From: Mycocentrospora acerina
Lineage: Eukaryota; Ascomycota; Dothideomycetes; Pleosporales
Length of the DNA stretch: 64,000 nt
NCBI GenBank assembly: GCA_022701365.1
Contig: JAKUHH010000150.1
Location: forward strand, 496,001-560,000
Reading direction: 5' to 3'
Part shown: piece by piece, positions 1 to 10,341 of the stretch
Position numbering within the stretch: the first letter of the stretch is position 1
How the letters are laid out: each line of letters begins with the position of its first letter
Translations under genes and position numbers: made by a program
The notes under the pieces: generated by a model
Databases searched by the model: none
Seen by the model: only the letters and a program-made list of their open reading frames with translations
Told to the model about the DNA's origin: nothing

Positions 1-739
1 GCGTGGAGCACCCGGCGACGCAGCGACAGTGTGGGGGACTCGCAGTGAGCCCACGCGCAGCAGGTGGTGTCCAAAAAGAAAGAGCGCCGCCCAGGACGTG
101 GAATGGGCGAAAGAGCAGCCCTAGCGCGGGATCCGTGGCTGCAGGGATTCAAGGGCAGCCCGCCTCCCCCGCAGCCCATTTGCAGCAGCCGTTACGTGAC
201 AAGAACCATGCATGCCTGCCATGTCCTCGTTCCAGGCGCACGCTCTAGTGCGCAAGGGAGCATCAAGGCCTGCCGTGCACGTCATGTAGCAGGCAACGGC
301 GTGCATGCGCGCGGCATTGCCGCTCCACGCTGACCTGCTTGCTGCCAAAAGAAACCTCACCTGAGCACAGGCGTGGCTACGCCTGTCATGCACGGTGCCT
401 GATTGACCGCTCTTTGCCAAGCCGAGCTAGCCCCCTCTGTGACGTTCGAGGCGTCTCCATGTTCACGTGCCCACGAGCACCTCGCTGGCCGTCTCGCCGT
501 GTGCATCAGCAACCTCTGGTGTCGCCTCGCGTAGAGCAGCAAGAGCTGGAGCAGAGTAGATTCTCCTGTATGCCAGCAACATCCAGAAAGAAAAGAAATA
601 CATCAAACCCGCGGACGCGTTCCCCAGCGGTCCACGCCCATCTGCATCTCTTCAGCCGTGCTCAGTCTAGCTGCCACATCACAAGAGCTGCACAGCGCGC
701 TGCTATTGCTGGCTGTCCCTGTTCTCCAAAAAGTCGCAT
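1..739. other. Upstream region of BTN1, no gene seen
   Basis: GC-rich sequence before the BTN1 start codon. The reading frames that cross it, including one running from 339 to 1028, are proline/serine/arginine-rich, have no recognisable domain and overlap BTN1 exon 1 in another frame. I read it as promoter and 5' UTR, or as the intergenic end of a gene outside the window. Confidence 0.5.
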
Positions 740-2304
740 ATGCCTCTTCTTCCCATGCCCGGCTCCCCTGCTGCCTCATGGGCCGTCTACCGTGCTCGCC
801 TCAAAGCCGTCTTTGACGGCGCGGATCCCCGAGTATGTGCAGCGTTCTGGCTATTTGGTATGCATAGATATGTTCAGTTTATGCCCGTTTGCAGAGAGTG
901 AGCGAGGGTGGATGCATTGCAACTCGAAAGGCGCTCGAGAGACGATAGCCCCGGGGCTACCCGACTATTCTCCTCGAGGATGCATAGTCGCTCGCATGTC
1001 AACAGTCTGGAATACAGACTCAAGCTAATATACCTCAGGCCTCATCAACAACGTCCTCTATGTAATCATCCTCTCTGCTGCCCTCGATCTTGTGGGTCCC
1101 AACGTCCCCAAAGGCGTCGTCCTCCTCGCAGACGTCATCCCATCCTTCCTCACCAAGCTCTGCGCACCCTACTTCATCCACAAAATCCCATACAATGTCC
1201 GCATACCCGTCTTTGCCGCCATATCAGCATGCGGGATGCTCATCATCGCCCTGACTCCTGCGCTGCAAGACTCGAGGTCAATCTCCATCAAAATGTGCGG
1301 AGTGATGCTCGCGAGTCTAAGTAGTGGGGGAGGTGAACTCAGCTTTCTCGGACTCACACATTACTACGGCCACTTTGCACTTGCTTCGTGGGGCTCTGGG
1401 ACTGGAGGGGCGGGGTTGGTTGGTGCTGGAGCGTATGCGATTGCGACCAACAACCTCCACATCAGCCCACGTACGAGTCTGTTGTGGTTCTCTTTCCTTC
1501 CTCTGGTCATGCTCATCAGCTTCTTTGGCATTCTGCCCTTAGGCCCCCTTCGCGCTGGGTCAGGGAAACACGGCGACTACGAAGCCGTTGAGGGCGAGGA
1601 ACACGAAGAGGACGAGAGTCTCCTTGCGTCGGAAAATACGAGACTCGAACGCACTTCTTCATCTGACCTCAGCAAAGATACCAGTGGAATAGCAAACAGC
1701 TTCACAGCCAACCTTGACCGCGCCCGCGGACTATTCTTCCCATAGTAAGCCTCCCTTGACACCACCCAACACCTCCCCCCATCTAACACCACCTAGCATG
1801 CTCCCCCTCCTCCTCGTCTACATTGCCGAATACACCATCAACCAAGGCGTCGCGCCCACACTGCTCTTCCCCCTCCCCTCCAGCCCATTCACCTCGTACC
1901 GCTCCTTCTACAGCACCTACGCCTTCATCTACCAAATCGGCGTCTTCATCTCCCGCTCCTCAACGCCCTTTATCCGCATCCACGCCCTCTACATCCCCTC
2001 GTTTCTGCAAATCGCCAACCTGGCGCTCCTCACCCTGCACGCCATGTTCAACTTCTTGCCCAACTACTACGTCGTGTGCATCATCATCTTCTGGGAGGGT
2101 CTGCTAGGCGGGCTGGTCTACGTCAGCACGTTTGCCGAGATTACAGACAATGTGAAGAAAGAGGATCGTGAGTTTAGTCTTGGGGCAACGAGCGTGAGCG
2201 ATTCAGGGGGGATCTGTGTGGCGGGGTTTTTGAGCATGGCCGTGGAGGTGGGGTTGTGCAGGTGGCAGGTGGACCATGGAAGGAATTATTGCAAGCTGCA
2301 GTGA
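740..2304 (+). CDS. BTN1: BTN1/CLN3 (battenin) vacuolar membrane protein
   Basis: Battenin-family multi-pass membrane protein. In yeast, Btn1 sits in the vacuole/endosome membrane and affects vacuolar pH and basic amino-acid transport; in humans CLN3 is the Batten-disease protein. Exons are 740-857, 1039-1744 and 1797-2304, giving 443 aa. Intron 1 (181 bp) ends in GCTAATA...CTCAG. Intron 2 (52 bp) joins the end of one frame (LFFP) to the next (YMLPLLLVYIAEYTINQG), a hallmark battenin segment. Other family motifs are GLINNVLYVIILSAALDLVG after the first junction, SSGGGELSFLGLTHYY and SVSDSGGICVAGF near the C-terminus. An acidic, serine-rich loop (about residues 200-240) separates the membrane halves. 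The ATG at 740 is the only one giving the expected short N-terminus before AAFWLFGLINN. The gene is convergent with ATP5. Confidence 0.93.
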
Positions 2305-2754
2305 AATTGTCTGGTGTCAGTTTTACTGCTGCGCTGGTTTCAAGTCATCGATCCCTTGCCTCCTCTATGGCAACAACTCTGCTTGAATTGCGAATATTTC
2401 TCCTTTTTTTTCTCTCTCTTTCTCTTCTCCCTTTCTGCTGTGTGCACTTTGCTGGGATACAAACGCGCTTGTCACCACTGAAGCCCAATTGCTCAACTAC
2501 GCGCAAGTGAATTGACTGCCAGGCTACTGTTCATACATCAAGGGGTCGCGCATTCGCACACACCTGAAGAAAAAAAAGAGTTCTGGTCGAAACAACCAAA
2601 GTATATTCCTCATCGGTTTACATCAAAAGTCATCCCACAGCCTCACAGCACCCATTATGCAGGGCCACGGAAGTAAATTCTGCTCTTTTCACAAACGTCT
2701 AGAGTACATAACCCCTCCCGTCACCTGCTCGCTCGGTGGACGAGTCTGCTACAT
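2305..2754. other. Convergent 3' intergenic region BTN1/ATP5
   Basis: 450 bp between two convergent stop codons. It is T-rich after BTN1, with a pyrimidine run near 2399-2435. It presumably holds both 3' UTRs and poly(A) sites; no gene is seen. Confidence 0.5.
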
Positions 2755-3685
2755 TTACAAAGTGTCCTTGAGCAGCTTGTTCATCTTGGCCATCTTGGCG
2801 GAGACGGACAGATCAATGGTGCGGTCGCCAACCTCGACGATGAGCCCGCCACGAATCTCCGGGTTGACCTTGGGGACAACCTTGAGCTTCTGGCCCTGCG
2901 AGACGAGATCCGACTTGTGGACGGCGGCCTCGAGACGGCTGAGGGTCTTGTTGTCGAGGGGCTGTCGAGTGTCAGTGCAGTCCATTGTAGCGTAACCCTG
3001 CCATCTCTCCTGGAGCCTGAGCCAAGTAATTTCCAATTGCTCCTCTCCCCTCCTCGCAGGTTTCAACGTACCGCAGCGCTGGTCACGACCAGGTCGACCT
3101 CTCCCCTGTGCGCACCCATCAGGACGCCGAACTTGTCCACGACGCCGGAAAGCGCGCCCAATCGGTTGTTGAGGGCGAGCGTCTCGAGGAGGTTCTTGAC
3201 AATGCCGTCCTTGTCGGCGCCGCCAATGTGCTTCTGCAGTTCCTGGACAATCTGCTGCTTGTCCGTGACGGTCAGAGACGGGGCGTTGAGGATCTCGGTG
3301 AGCTTGGCATCCTTCTTGAAGACCTCGGACAGCGCCTGAAGCGACTTGGCCGTGGGGTCGAGGGTGTTGGTCTTGGCAGCGGCCGTGTACTGCACGAGTG
3401 GAAAATTGTTAGCCCAGCTCGGATTCCCCTCCAGCACCACACACGCCCCCGTGGGCCCGTCTATCTATCCCCGGCTCATCGCCGCAGCGCCAATTGCAGG
3501 TGTGGGAGGCGTACCAGAGCACTCGCGTAGGTGCCGTCAACGCCGAAGAGGGCGACGGGCGGCTTCGTCGATGCGCTGCTCGGTGCAGCGGCGGCAGCGT
3601 AGCTTCGGGTCGCGGCGAAGCGGGCAATGGGGGCGCGGGGAGCTCCCGCCCGGAGAGCGGTGCTGAAGGCTCGGGCTGCGGACAT
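2755..3685 (-). CDS. ATP5: Mitochondrial ATP synthase subunit 5 (OSCP)
   Basis: OSCP-type subunit of the F1Fo ATP synthase peripheral stalk, in the mitochondrial matrix. Minus-strand exons are 3515-3685, 3072-3389 and 2755-2961, all joined in phase 0, giving 231 aa. Residues 1-30 (MSAARAFSTALRAG...) are rich in Ala/Arg without acids, as expected for a mitochondrial presequence. The family core follows: YASAL, then ...LQALSEVFKKDAKL, LLETLALNNRLGAL, and the C-terminal signature NPEIRGGLIVEVGDRTIDLS. Both introns (125 and 110 bp) have GTAC donors and CAG acceptors. The start at 3685 is preferred because the upstream in-frame Met codons would put non-targeting sequence ahead of the presequence. 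The gene is convergent with BTN1 and divergent from the gene at 4393. ATP7 of the same complex lies at the other end of the window. Confidence 0.94.
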
Positions 3686-4392
3686 GGCGGGTAGAGAGGA
3701 GATGGATTGCGGGATGGGAGAGCTTCGGGGCGTTGGGCGTGGGCCTTGGAGATGTCGAAGTTGAGCCTTTCGCTCGGCACTTCGGACCATTCCGGATTCG
3801 GGTGACGCTTGGCTCACGACACACGACGACACACGGGAGGCTGGCGCTGCTTTTCGTGGTGCATTTTGCTCGAGAAAACAATGTGTAGACTGTGTTGCTC
3901 AGTCGCATTCCCATGAGGTCATGCTGCTTTTGTTAATGAATATTAGACAATGAGGCTGTGCTGGATCATACACGTCCAACACAATTTCGCCATTGCAGAA
4001 CCAGGTAGAAGTACTCATCCATCACCTCGTTTTTCTACATCTCTCAAGTTCCCTACACCTTTTCTGTCCTCTCTGAGTATCTCCAGTCAACAAAAAATCT
4101 CCATCTGCACCATTCCAACTCTGTCCCCCATACATTCCATCACTCCTATCCATCCTTTTGAATCGCATCTTCTTCGCCATATCATGGCTCTCGCACTCTC
4201 TAAATTCTCCATCACCCCAAATCTATCGACATGAGAGTCTTTCAGTGTCTGGCAGAGAGCCGCCTTCACCCCCGTACCCCACCTTAAATAGCAACGCGCC
4301 TCACTTCGCCATCTACCACTACCCCTCCTCAGCATATTCATATTACGCCCGAGGACACCAGATCGAGACAACCACGATCTAAAAAAAGAGCC
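3686..4392. promoter_or_regulatory. Divergent promoter region ATP5 / gene at 4393
   Basis: 707 bp between divergent start codons. From about 4000 the top strand is markedly C/T-rich (CATCACCTCG, CTCTCTGAG, CCATTCC and similar), typical of fungal 5' leaders. No specific operator was recognised. Confidence 0.4.
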
Positions 4393-5598
4393 ATGCCAAC
4401 CACATATCCAACAACTCCTCCTCTGTCTTCTTACCTCCCTATGACGCCGCCTTCTACCAGGATCCTTGGCAAACGAGTCCAGTCTTCAAATGCTTTGGGT
4501 GCCAACTTCAACTCCAACTTAACTTCAAACGGCTCCCCGTGTATTCAAGAGTGCACGCCACAGTCTTCATTCTTTGAGGACTTGCGAGAGAGCTCTGACA
4601 TTGTGCCCAGCGACATCAGTTACGTCGACACTGCTTCCTCTATCGACATGATCTCTCTCGTATCCCCCTCATCCAAGACCTCCATCACAACCAGCCAACC
4701 CACTCTCCAAAAACACGACTCGTTTAACTCCCTCGCAATAGCCACTAACACTCTCGCACCCACCCTAGCATCCTTCCCCTTCCTCAAACTACCCCTCTCT
4801 ATCCGCCAAAACATCTACTCCCACCTGCTCACCATCCCCGCCCTAATCTGCGTCCGCCAAAACCACACCCCCTTCCACCCCGAGCAAAAAGCCATCCTAT
4901 TCACACAGCCCCGCACCCTCCTCCCAGGCATCGCCTACGCCCTCGCCCAACTCACCGTCGACGGCTACAAAACCCGCTTCTCCCGCTTCCACACCGCCAA
5001 CACCGCCATCCTGCGCGCAAACAAGGAAATCCACGCCGAGTCCAAAGCCACCATGTACGGCAAAAACGACTTTGAAATCGTCAAACCCACAACGGAAATG
5101 TCGCCGCACCCAGACTACGCCGTGAGGCTCTTTCCAAAGGGGTACCAGCACCTGGTCACGAGGCTGAATATCCGCATCCGCTCGTTTTACAATCTGCACT
5201 GGCTTCTTGCCCATGGACATAGCCAAATTAAGAGATTCTATCGCGGTCTTGGTGCGCTGACGTTGGTGCTTGAAGTCGAGTCCGCGGGCAAGGGGTTCGG
5301 CAGGGAGTGGGCGAGGAAGAAGCAGGAGGGGTGGGCTGTTTACATCGAGCGTCTGCGTAGTGGGCTGGTGCGAGATATTTCAGGCAGCGCGGCAGGCAAG
5401 CAGATCACCGTGGTGCCGGGGTGGGTCAACCTCCGCGTCTTGTTCAGTGGAGAGTGTTACGTCCAGGCGGGGAAGGCCGTGCCCCAGACGTATGATAGCG
5501 ATACAATTGCTAGCGATGAACAGAGTAGACGTGTGGAGCTCAAGCAGGCGTTGGTGGAGGCTTGGGAGCTTCTCAAAAAAATGAGTAATGCCTCATAG
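4393..5598 (+). CDS. 2EXR/F-box-like fungal protein of unknown function
   Basis: Single-exon gene, 401 aa, starting at the ATG after a short A-run (AAAAAAAGAGCC). Residues 1-130 are Ser/Thr/Pro-rich and probably disordered. From about residue 133 there is an F-box-like or 2EXR-like start, FPFLKLPLSIRQNIYSHLL, followed by ILRANKEIHAESKATMYGKN, a pattern common in a large family of uncharacterised Pezizomycotina proteins. The rest is an alpha/beta region ending in an amphipathic helix. No catalytic motif is seen. The protein could be a substrate adaptor, but this is inference from the N-terminal motif only. The gene is convergent with RPS8. Codon usage is GC-biased like its neighbours, so I believe it is expressed. 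Confidence 0.75.
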   Translation: MPTTYPTTPPLSSYLPMTPPSTRILGKRVQSSNALGANFNSNLTSNGSPCIQECTPQSSFFEDLRESSDIVPSDISYVDTASSIDMISLVSPSSKTSITTSQPTLQKHDSFNSLAIATNTLAPTLASFPFLKLPLSIRQNIYSHLLTIPALICVRQNHTPFHPEQKAILFTQPRTLLPGIAYALAQLTVDGYKTRFSRFHTANTAILRANKEIHAESKATMYGKNDFEIVKPTTEMSPHPDYAVRLFPKGYQHLVTRLNIRIRSFYNLHWLLAHGHSQIKRFYRGLGALTLVLEVESAGKGFGREWARKKQEGWAVYIERLRSGLVRDISGSAAGKQITVVPGWVNLRVLFSGECYVQAGKAVPQTYDSDTIASDEQSRRVELKQALVEAWELLKKMSNAS

Positions 5599-6343
5599 GC
5601 TATGTCTCTCTTTTTCAGAAATCGACGTTGCACAGTAAAGTGCTAACTTGGATTCTGGATATCATTGACTACTATTACACATCATACAGTACAGCATATG
5701 CGTCGATGGGGTTTGGGTACTGCACTGTCAGCTTGTACGTCGTAGATACGTAGCACCGTTTCAGTGTAACTCCATCATCTTCTCTGCAAGCATGGATCGG
5801 TTGTCTTGGACATGAAGTGGACGAAGTTATTCTTTGTCACTTTCTTTTTCCCTTGAACGATAGACCAACGACGTGGGGCGTGTGTTGGGAAACACTCTTG
5901 GAGAAGGAACTGTTTTCAGAAATAGCGGGTAGGATTGATCGAGACATGGAGATGGGCAACACTTCAAGTTAATGTTATGGATAATGTTCATTGTGCACGT
6001 GTCGAGACTTGCCGATGGAATGCACACACACAAATGGTAAGTCAAGAGGAAGGCTAAAAGAAACGGGAGAGCATTATGCAGACAATACGTCAGACTGCCA
6101 AGTGTAATTGCAATGTGTGGGGATTGATTCAACCGAGTAGCATGTTGGACGACAGGTGTCACAGGTTACATGGGGACAAGGGTTAACGTTTAAGAAACCC
6201 GTGATTCATAGCCTCGTGGTATCTAGAGAAATGGCGATATCACGCCCAGTGCTTTCATTACCCAGCCACTATGCAGACCAGATACATGACTAACACCCAG
6301 TTTTGACCTAACCGATGCACCGAAGAAGCCCCAAATATCACGT
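5599..6343. other. 3' intergenic region, no gene seen
   Basis: 745 bp between the convergent gene at 4393 and RPS8. The minus-strand frame at 5827-6162 has no recognisable domain or coding character and is left out. Confidence 0.5.
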
Positions 6344-7052
6344 CTATTTCTTGAGAAGACGAGTGTAGAAGGCAAGCTCCTCGCCCTCAAGAACGTAACC
6401 ATCGCAGCGACCGCTCTGGCCGGGGCGCGAGGAGACGACGGCGTACAGACGACCGGCCTCGAACTGCTTCTCGACGGCGTTCTCAATCTTGCCGGATGAC
6501 TTGAGGCGCTCGGCCTGCTTGGCAACAACGGCGTTTGACTTCTTCTTGTCCTCCTCCTTCTCGCCAGACTTGGCCTGCCTCTTGCGGCCGAGCGACTGGC
6601 CGTAGTGGGACTCGTACCATTGTCGGAAAGGAGCAGCATCGATCTGGACGACGGCGGACCTGGTCAGGGTGTTTGTGCGGACAAGCTCGTTGTTGGAGGG
6701 GTGGTAGACGACACCGATGACACGGGTCTTCTTGGCGATGCCCTCAGAGCCCCAAGAGAAGTTGCCGGCATCGAGACGAAGAGCACGGAACTTGCGGTTG
6801 CCACCGCGGGTACGGACGAGGTGGACACGGCTGGCACCGATACGGGTGTTGGCGGGCTGGCGGCCCTTCTCGAAAGCCCTGAAGCCATGTTAGACATGAC
6901 TAGAGAAGCGATCGGGTTATGCATACCTCTTCTTGCGGTAGTATGCCCTCTTCGCACCGGAAGCGGAGCGCTTGTGGCGAGAGTCGCGTGAGATACTGGA
7001 GAGTGTCAGTGCGTGTGCGGTGCAGTGGGGGAAGAGTGTGTAGATACCCCAT
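6344..7052 (-). CDS. RPS8: 40S ribosomal protein S8 (eS8)
   Basis: Small-subunit ribosomal protein of the cytosolic ribosome. Minus-strand exons are 7048-7052 (only ATGGG), 6927-6995 and 6344-6878, giving 202 aa. The five-base first exon joins exon 2 to give MGISRDSRHKRSASGAKRAY; exon 3 continues as AFEKGRQPANTRIGASR and RVHLVRTRGGNRKFRALRL. The C-terminus reads YESHYGQSLGRKRQ...LAFYTRLLKK. The introns are 52 and 48 bp. Exon 3 has no early ATG, so an ORF finder misses the gene and reports only shadow frames here. Length matches eS8 proteins (about 200 aa). Strong codon bias fits high expression. RPL14 and EGD2 at the other end of the window are further translation genes. Confidence 0.96.
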
Positions 7053-7072
7053 GATTGCGATAGGTCAGAAGA

Positions 7073-7339
7073 CTGCTGCCCACAATCAAGTTAGCCGTTG
7101 ATCTTTGAACGCGTTCTCCCAGAACCACGGCAATTGCCCCGAGACCATCTTCGCCGACGTATCGCTCTCTCTGCTGCCCGTGAAGAATGTGTGTGTGGCT
7201 CGAAAGACTGGAGGCTCGCGTGCGCCGCAATATTCATTCGGGGGTGTGCAGGTGGAGGACCGTGTCCGCGACGTGGTCTCGAGTTCGCAATGCCGCTAGA
7301 ATTGGGCTGTCGTTGGATAGTCGGTGTTGTGGAGCGTAC
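7073..7339 (-). other. Possible 5'-UTR intron of RPS8
   Basis: On the minus strand a GTACGC donor (position 7339) follows CCTCAGCAAG. A branch-like GCTAAC lies before the acceptor GGGCAGCAG at 7073, about 20 bases ahead of the start codon. Introns in the 5' UTR are common in fungal ribosomal protein genes. This is based on splice motifs only. Confidence 0.4.
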
Positions 7340-7971
7340 CTTGCTGAGGGCTTCTGATGCAACCTGTGTTGTCGTGGGGTTAGTTGGGGCTGTCGAAAAA
7401 GACTGAAGATGTTCGCGGCCAATTTCGATATGGCTAGCTAAGCGAGTGTGATGGCCAAGACTGGTCCGTGCACACACGTTTGCTCGTCTGTCTAGTTTTG
7501 GCGCTAGTGCTTCGCAACAGCTCGTTGACCTTCCTCGGCACCGACGCGCTACAACGGCGTCTCGTCTTTATTTTCGCAGACCCGTCATCGCGGTGTGAAT
7601 GGAACGGCGGATATGGAGGTAACCGTCGCTAGCATAGCCATCACAATCCCATCGTTCAAGCCGGTTCAATCCAACTCACAATGCATGTACCGAGCGCCTC
7701 TGTAAAGGAAGCTTCGTATTCTTCAATCTAATGTCTTGAAAACATACTCGAATCGCAGGCAGAAGGTGAGAAATTGTATTCGCTCTACTGTTGAGATGTG
7801 CGATTAGGTTCTGCACCACCAGACTTTATTGCTGCGTGCCACCAGGTCGTTCATGTTCACCAGTTCCCCGGGAGCGTGCATGGACTTCCCGAGCTTCTTG
7901 ATGCATGCAGTCACAATGCCAACTTGACTATATTAACTCGTTTATCTGCGATAATTGTGAAAATCTTGGAA
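7340..7971. promoter_or_regulatory. Divergent promoter region RPS8 / orphan 7972
   Basis: Upstream sequence of RPS8, with GC-rich blocks near 7500-7560. It also carries the 5' flank of the predicted plus-strand orphan. No named motif is assigned. Confidence 0.3.
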
Positions 7972-8757
7972 ATGCTGTACATGTTCGTCTACTCACGTTT
8001 TCATACTCTTTATCAAATTGTGCGTTCAACACTTAACATGGCAACCATGTCTTTTTGCATCAATGTATCCAAGACACACTCTTCAGGTTCCTCAGCAACA
8101 TATCCAACCATTAAAGCCTCTCGGCTCATCCCAATCGTAGCAATTGATGATGGAAATCCAAATGGACGTGTGGAAATCTCAGAACCCAACTTTACTTCAA
8201 CGAGGGATTGTCGAGCATGTTCTCCAATCGTCCAAGTTCCTGAATCAGGATGGGTGGATAATCGCACCACTCAGACACAACACACTATAGAAAAAACACG
8301 TCATGAAACAATAACTGCTTGTGCCGTGAGAGTGGTTGTCATCCAATTTACCGTAGAATTCGTTCAGACAGGATGTTCCACCCACATTACATCCGGCCAA
8401 ACCATTACCATAGATGTCACACCAGACGTAGTTCAAATTTTGACAGGAAGAATGGAATTCATTGTCAGCACTAAATCAATCTCTTTAGAGCCGCAACCTA
8501 CTCATCCCTGCCCCAAATCACAGGCCAACCATTCGCCACACCAAGCATATTCTCCAACTGGAACCCTAAATGGTGGTAGTTTTTGGTCACCGAGTCCCAA
8601 TCACAGCAATCTGGCACCGCCCCTGTCATATTCGGCCAGAATACCAGACTCTACTGGTGGCGTACTGCAGCGTCAATACACTGTGGGGAGTGAATGGTTA
8701 GATGGAACAATGAGCCTAGCTTGGTTTGTGCTTTGGATCATAGCTGTTTGGGTGTGA
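7972..8757 (+). CDS. Orphan protein with hydrophobic C-terminal tail
   Basis: Open frame of 261 aa from the first in-frame ATG (7972); the frame itself is open from about 7798. An alternative start is 8038 (MATMSFCIN). The product is Ser/Thr/Pro-rich with several Cys residues (CRAC near residue 80) and ends in a hydrophobic stretch (SLAWFVLWIIAVWV) right at the stop. That tail could be a C-terminal anchor or the remnant of a GPI-type signal. No N-terminal signal peptide is obvious, so either an upstream exon is missing or it is not secreted. I recognise no domain. Base composition is lower in GC than neighbouring housekeeping genes. It may be a real lineage-specific gene or a chance frame. 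Confidence 0.38.
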   Translation: MLYMFVYSRFHTLYQIVRSTLNMATMSFCINVSKTHSSGSSATYPTIKASRLIPIVAIDDGNPNGRVEISEPNFTSTRDCRACSPIVQVPESGWVDNRTTQTQHTIEKTRHETITACAVRVVVIQFTVEFVQTGCSTHITSGQTITIDVTPDVVQILTGRMEFIVSTKSISLEPQPTHPCPKSQANHSPHQAYSPTGTLNGGSFWSPSPNHSNLAPPLSYSARIPDSTGGVLQRQYTVGSEWLDGTMSLAWFVLWIIAVWV

Positions 8758-9570
8758 TTCAGATAGTTCTCTTTTAATGCGTAATGAGCTACTTCTCCAT
8801 CAGTAGGATCTCACTATAGAGGATACACTGAGGGACCATATAAGATAATGAGAACAAAACACATACCTCAACGCTGGGATGCGGAAAAGAGACCAAAATC
8901 TCTAGTTAACAGATTATTCTCCTTACTCGTCTTGCGGCCAAACGGTCTCCACGTCATTAAAATTCATTCAAGCACAGACTCCTCTCATACGACTTCATTG
9001 GAGCATTTTTTATCGTAGAAACTTTACATCATAGAAATGTTACATCAAATCAAGCTTGCCCTGAAAACGCGACTTATAAGCGGCCTTTGGCCACAACACA
9101 ACTCTTTGCTTCATCAGGCAAGCGCTATAGCTTAGAAATTAGCTAGCCCCTCCTACGAGCATCAAAATTGATTATTGTTTTCCCTAGCCTTCGCTACTTG
9201 GGTTACACCATTGTATATTGAGCTTACTGGTGACCAGGGAAGGCTGACGAAGCCGAGTGCCACGCGGGGCCTACCGTGCGTTCCGTACCTTTTTTCCCCA
9301 CCGTGTATTGGTTCCACCGTAAAACACGAGCATGATGCATCATTTCCAGTCTCCAAAGGGCCTGATGGCTGGTATATCGAGAAGATTGTGGGGTGATGTT
9401 GTTTCCAATGCGAGTGCCGACAAGCCTTCTATATCTATTTCGGGGTGCCTGAATGCAGTTCCCCTGTAGCCAAGCATATTTTTTAACCCACAGGGCCAGG
9501 ATCCACATCTTAAAATGCGCGATGATGAATTTGCGGGTTATGTAGCATGACCAGAAATGTTTCTTGGTCG
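8758..9570. other. Gene-free AT-rich interval
   Basis: Short frames only (about 64-94 aa on both strands around 9162-9508), overlapping one another with no coding signature. Nothing recognisable is present. Confidence 0.4.
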
Positions 9571-9578
9571 TATAAAGG
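9571..9578 (+). promoter_or_regulatory. TATA-like box upstream of AA1-like gene
   Basis: TATAAAGG lies 142 bp before the start codon at 9713, in otherwise mixed sequence. The position suits a TATA element with a 5' leader of about 100 bases. Inferred from motif and spacing. Confidence 0.4.
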
Positions 9579-9712
9579 GAGTACGTACAATGGAAACATG
9601 TACATTCTCACAGCACTCAACAACAAGTCTTTTTTCCTAAAGCTTAAGACCAAATCTGCATTGAAACTTACTGTCGCTTCCAAGTCACTATTTCAGACAA
9701 CCCATCTTTAGC

Positions 9713-10341
9713 ATGCATTTCTCTTCCTGCCTCCTGGCTGCCATTGTGGCGTTGACGTCCCACGTAACGGCATCGCCCATTGAAGTCCGTCAAGCCACTC
9801 TTCAGAGCTGGCAGGTCACTAGCGTTAGTGTGAACACTCCATCCGGCCGTCCAAGTAAGTAATTTGAGAGAGAGTGAAAACGCGCATCATGCTAAAGCAT
9901 CCAGATAACTACCCATGGGCCAAGATTACGGCAAACATCATCGATCCCAACGAGTATAACCTCGGAAACTCGTCTTACGACGGTAATCCAGTCACCGTTC
10001 CAGGTGGTTCCCAAGGCCTCAACTGCAAGGCCGAGTGGCTTATCGAAAACCCGCTGGGTCGAGCCTGGCCTTGTGAATCGCCTTCCTATGAGGATGGCTA
10101 CTGGTACATGCGCGTTCTCAAGGGCGACGAGGCAGACTTTTGGACAACGAATTTCAAACTGCAGTTTACGCACTACATCAACAAGTTGGTGACTGGCCAG
10201 CAATTCACTGCGACGATTCGGGGAGAGGAGTTATTCAAGGTCGGGGCAAACATGTACGGTAGCTGTGGTGGAAGCGGTGTTTGCAGTTGGTCGCTGAAGC
10301 CCGAGAGTAGACCACAGTTGATTGCGCCGACCGAGGTTTGA
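9713..10341 (+). CDS. Small secreted protein, AA1-like (Alt a 1-type fold?)
   Basis: Two exons, 9713-9854 and 9905-10341, joined through a 50 bp intron with donor GTAAGT, branch GCTAAAG and acceptor CCAG; 192 aa. Residues 1-20 (MHFSSCLLAAIVALTSHVTA) are a clear signal peptide, followed by SPIEVRQ, where R-Q suggests a Kex2-like site. The mature part starts LQSWQVTSVSVNTPSGRP and contains DPNEYNLGN, then paired cysteines (LNCKAEW, WPCESP, GSCGGSGVC) that could form two disulfides. The layout W-x-V-T-S...P-x-G-R-P, D-P-N and Cys-rich C-terminus resembles the AA1-like family of fungal secreted proteins, which includes plant-interaction proteins. That assignment is by pattern only and needs a profile search. 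A TATA-like box lies upstream. The first exon is too short for ORF scans. Confidence 0.8.

Noticed and set aside
339..1028. 229-aa plus-strand frame before and over BTN1 exon 1
   Set aside because: No domain, Cys/Pro/Arg-rich random-like composition, and it overlaps the well-supported first exon and first intron of BTN1.
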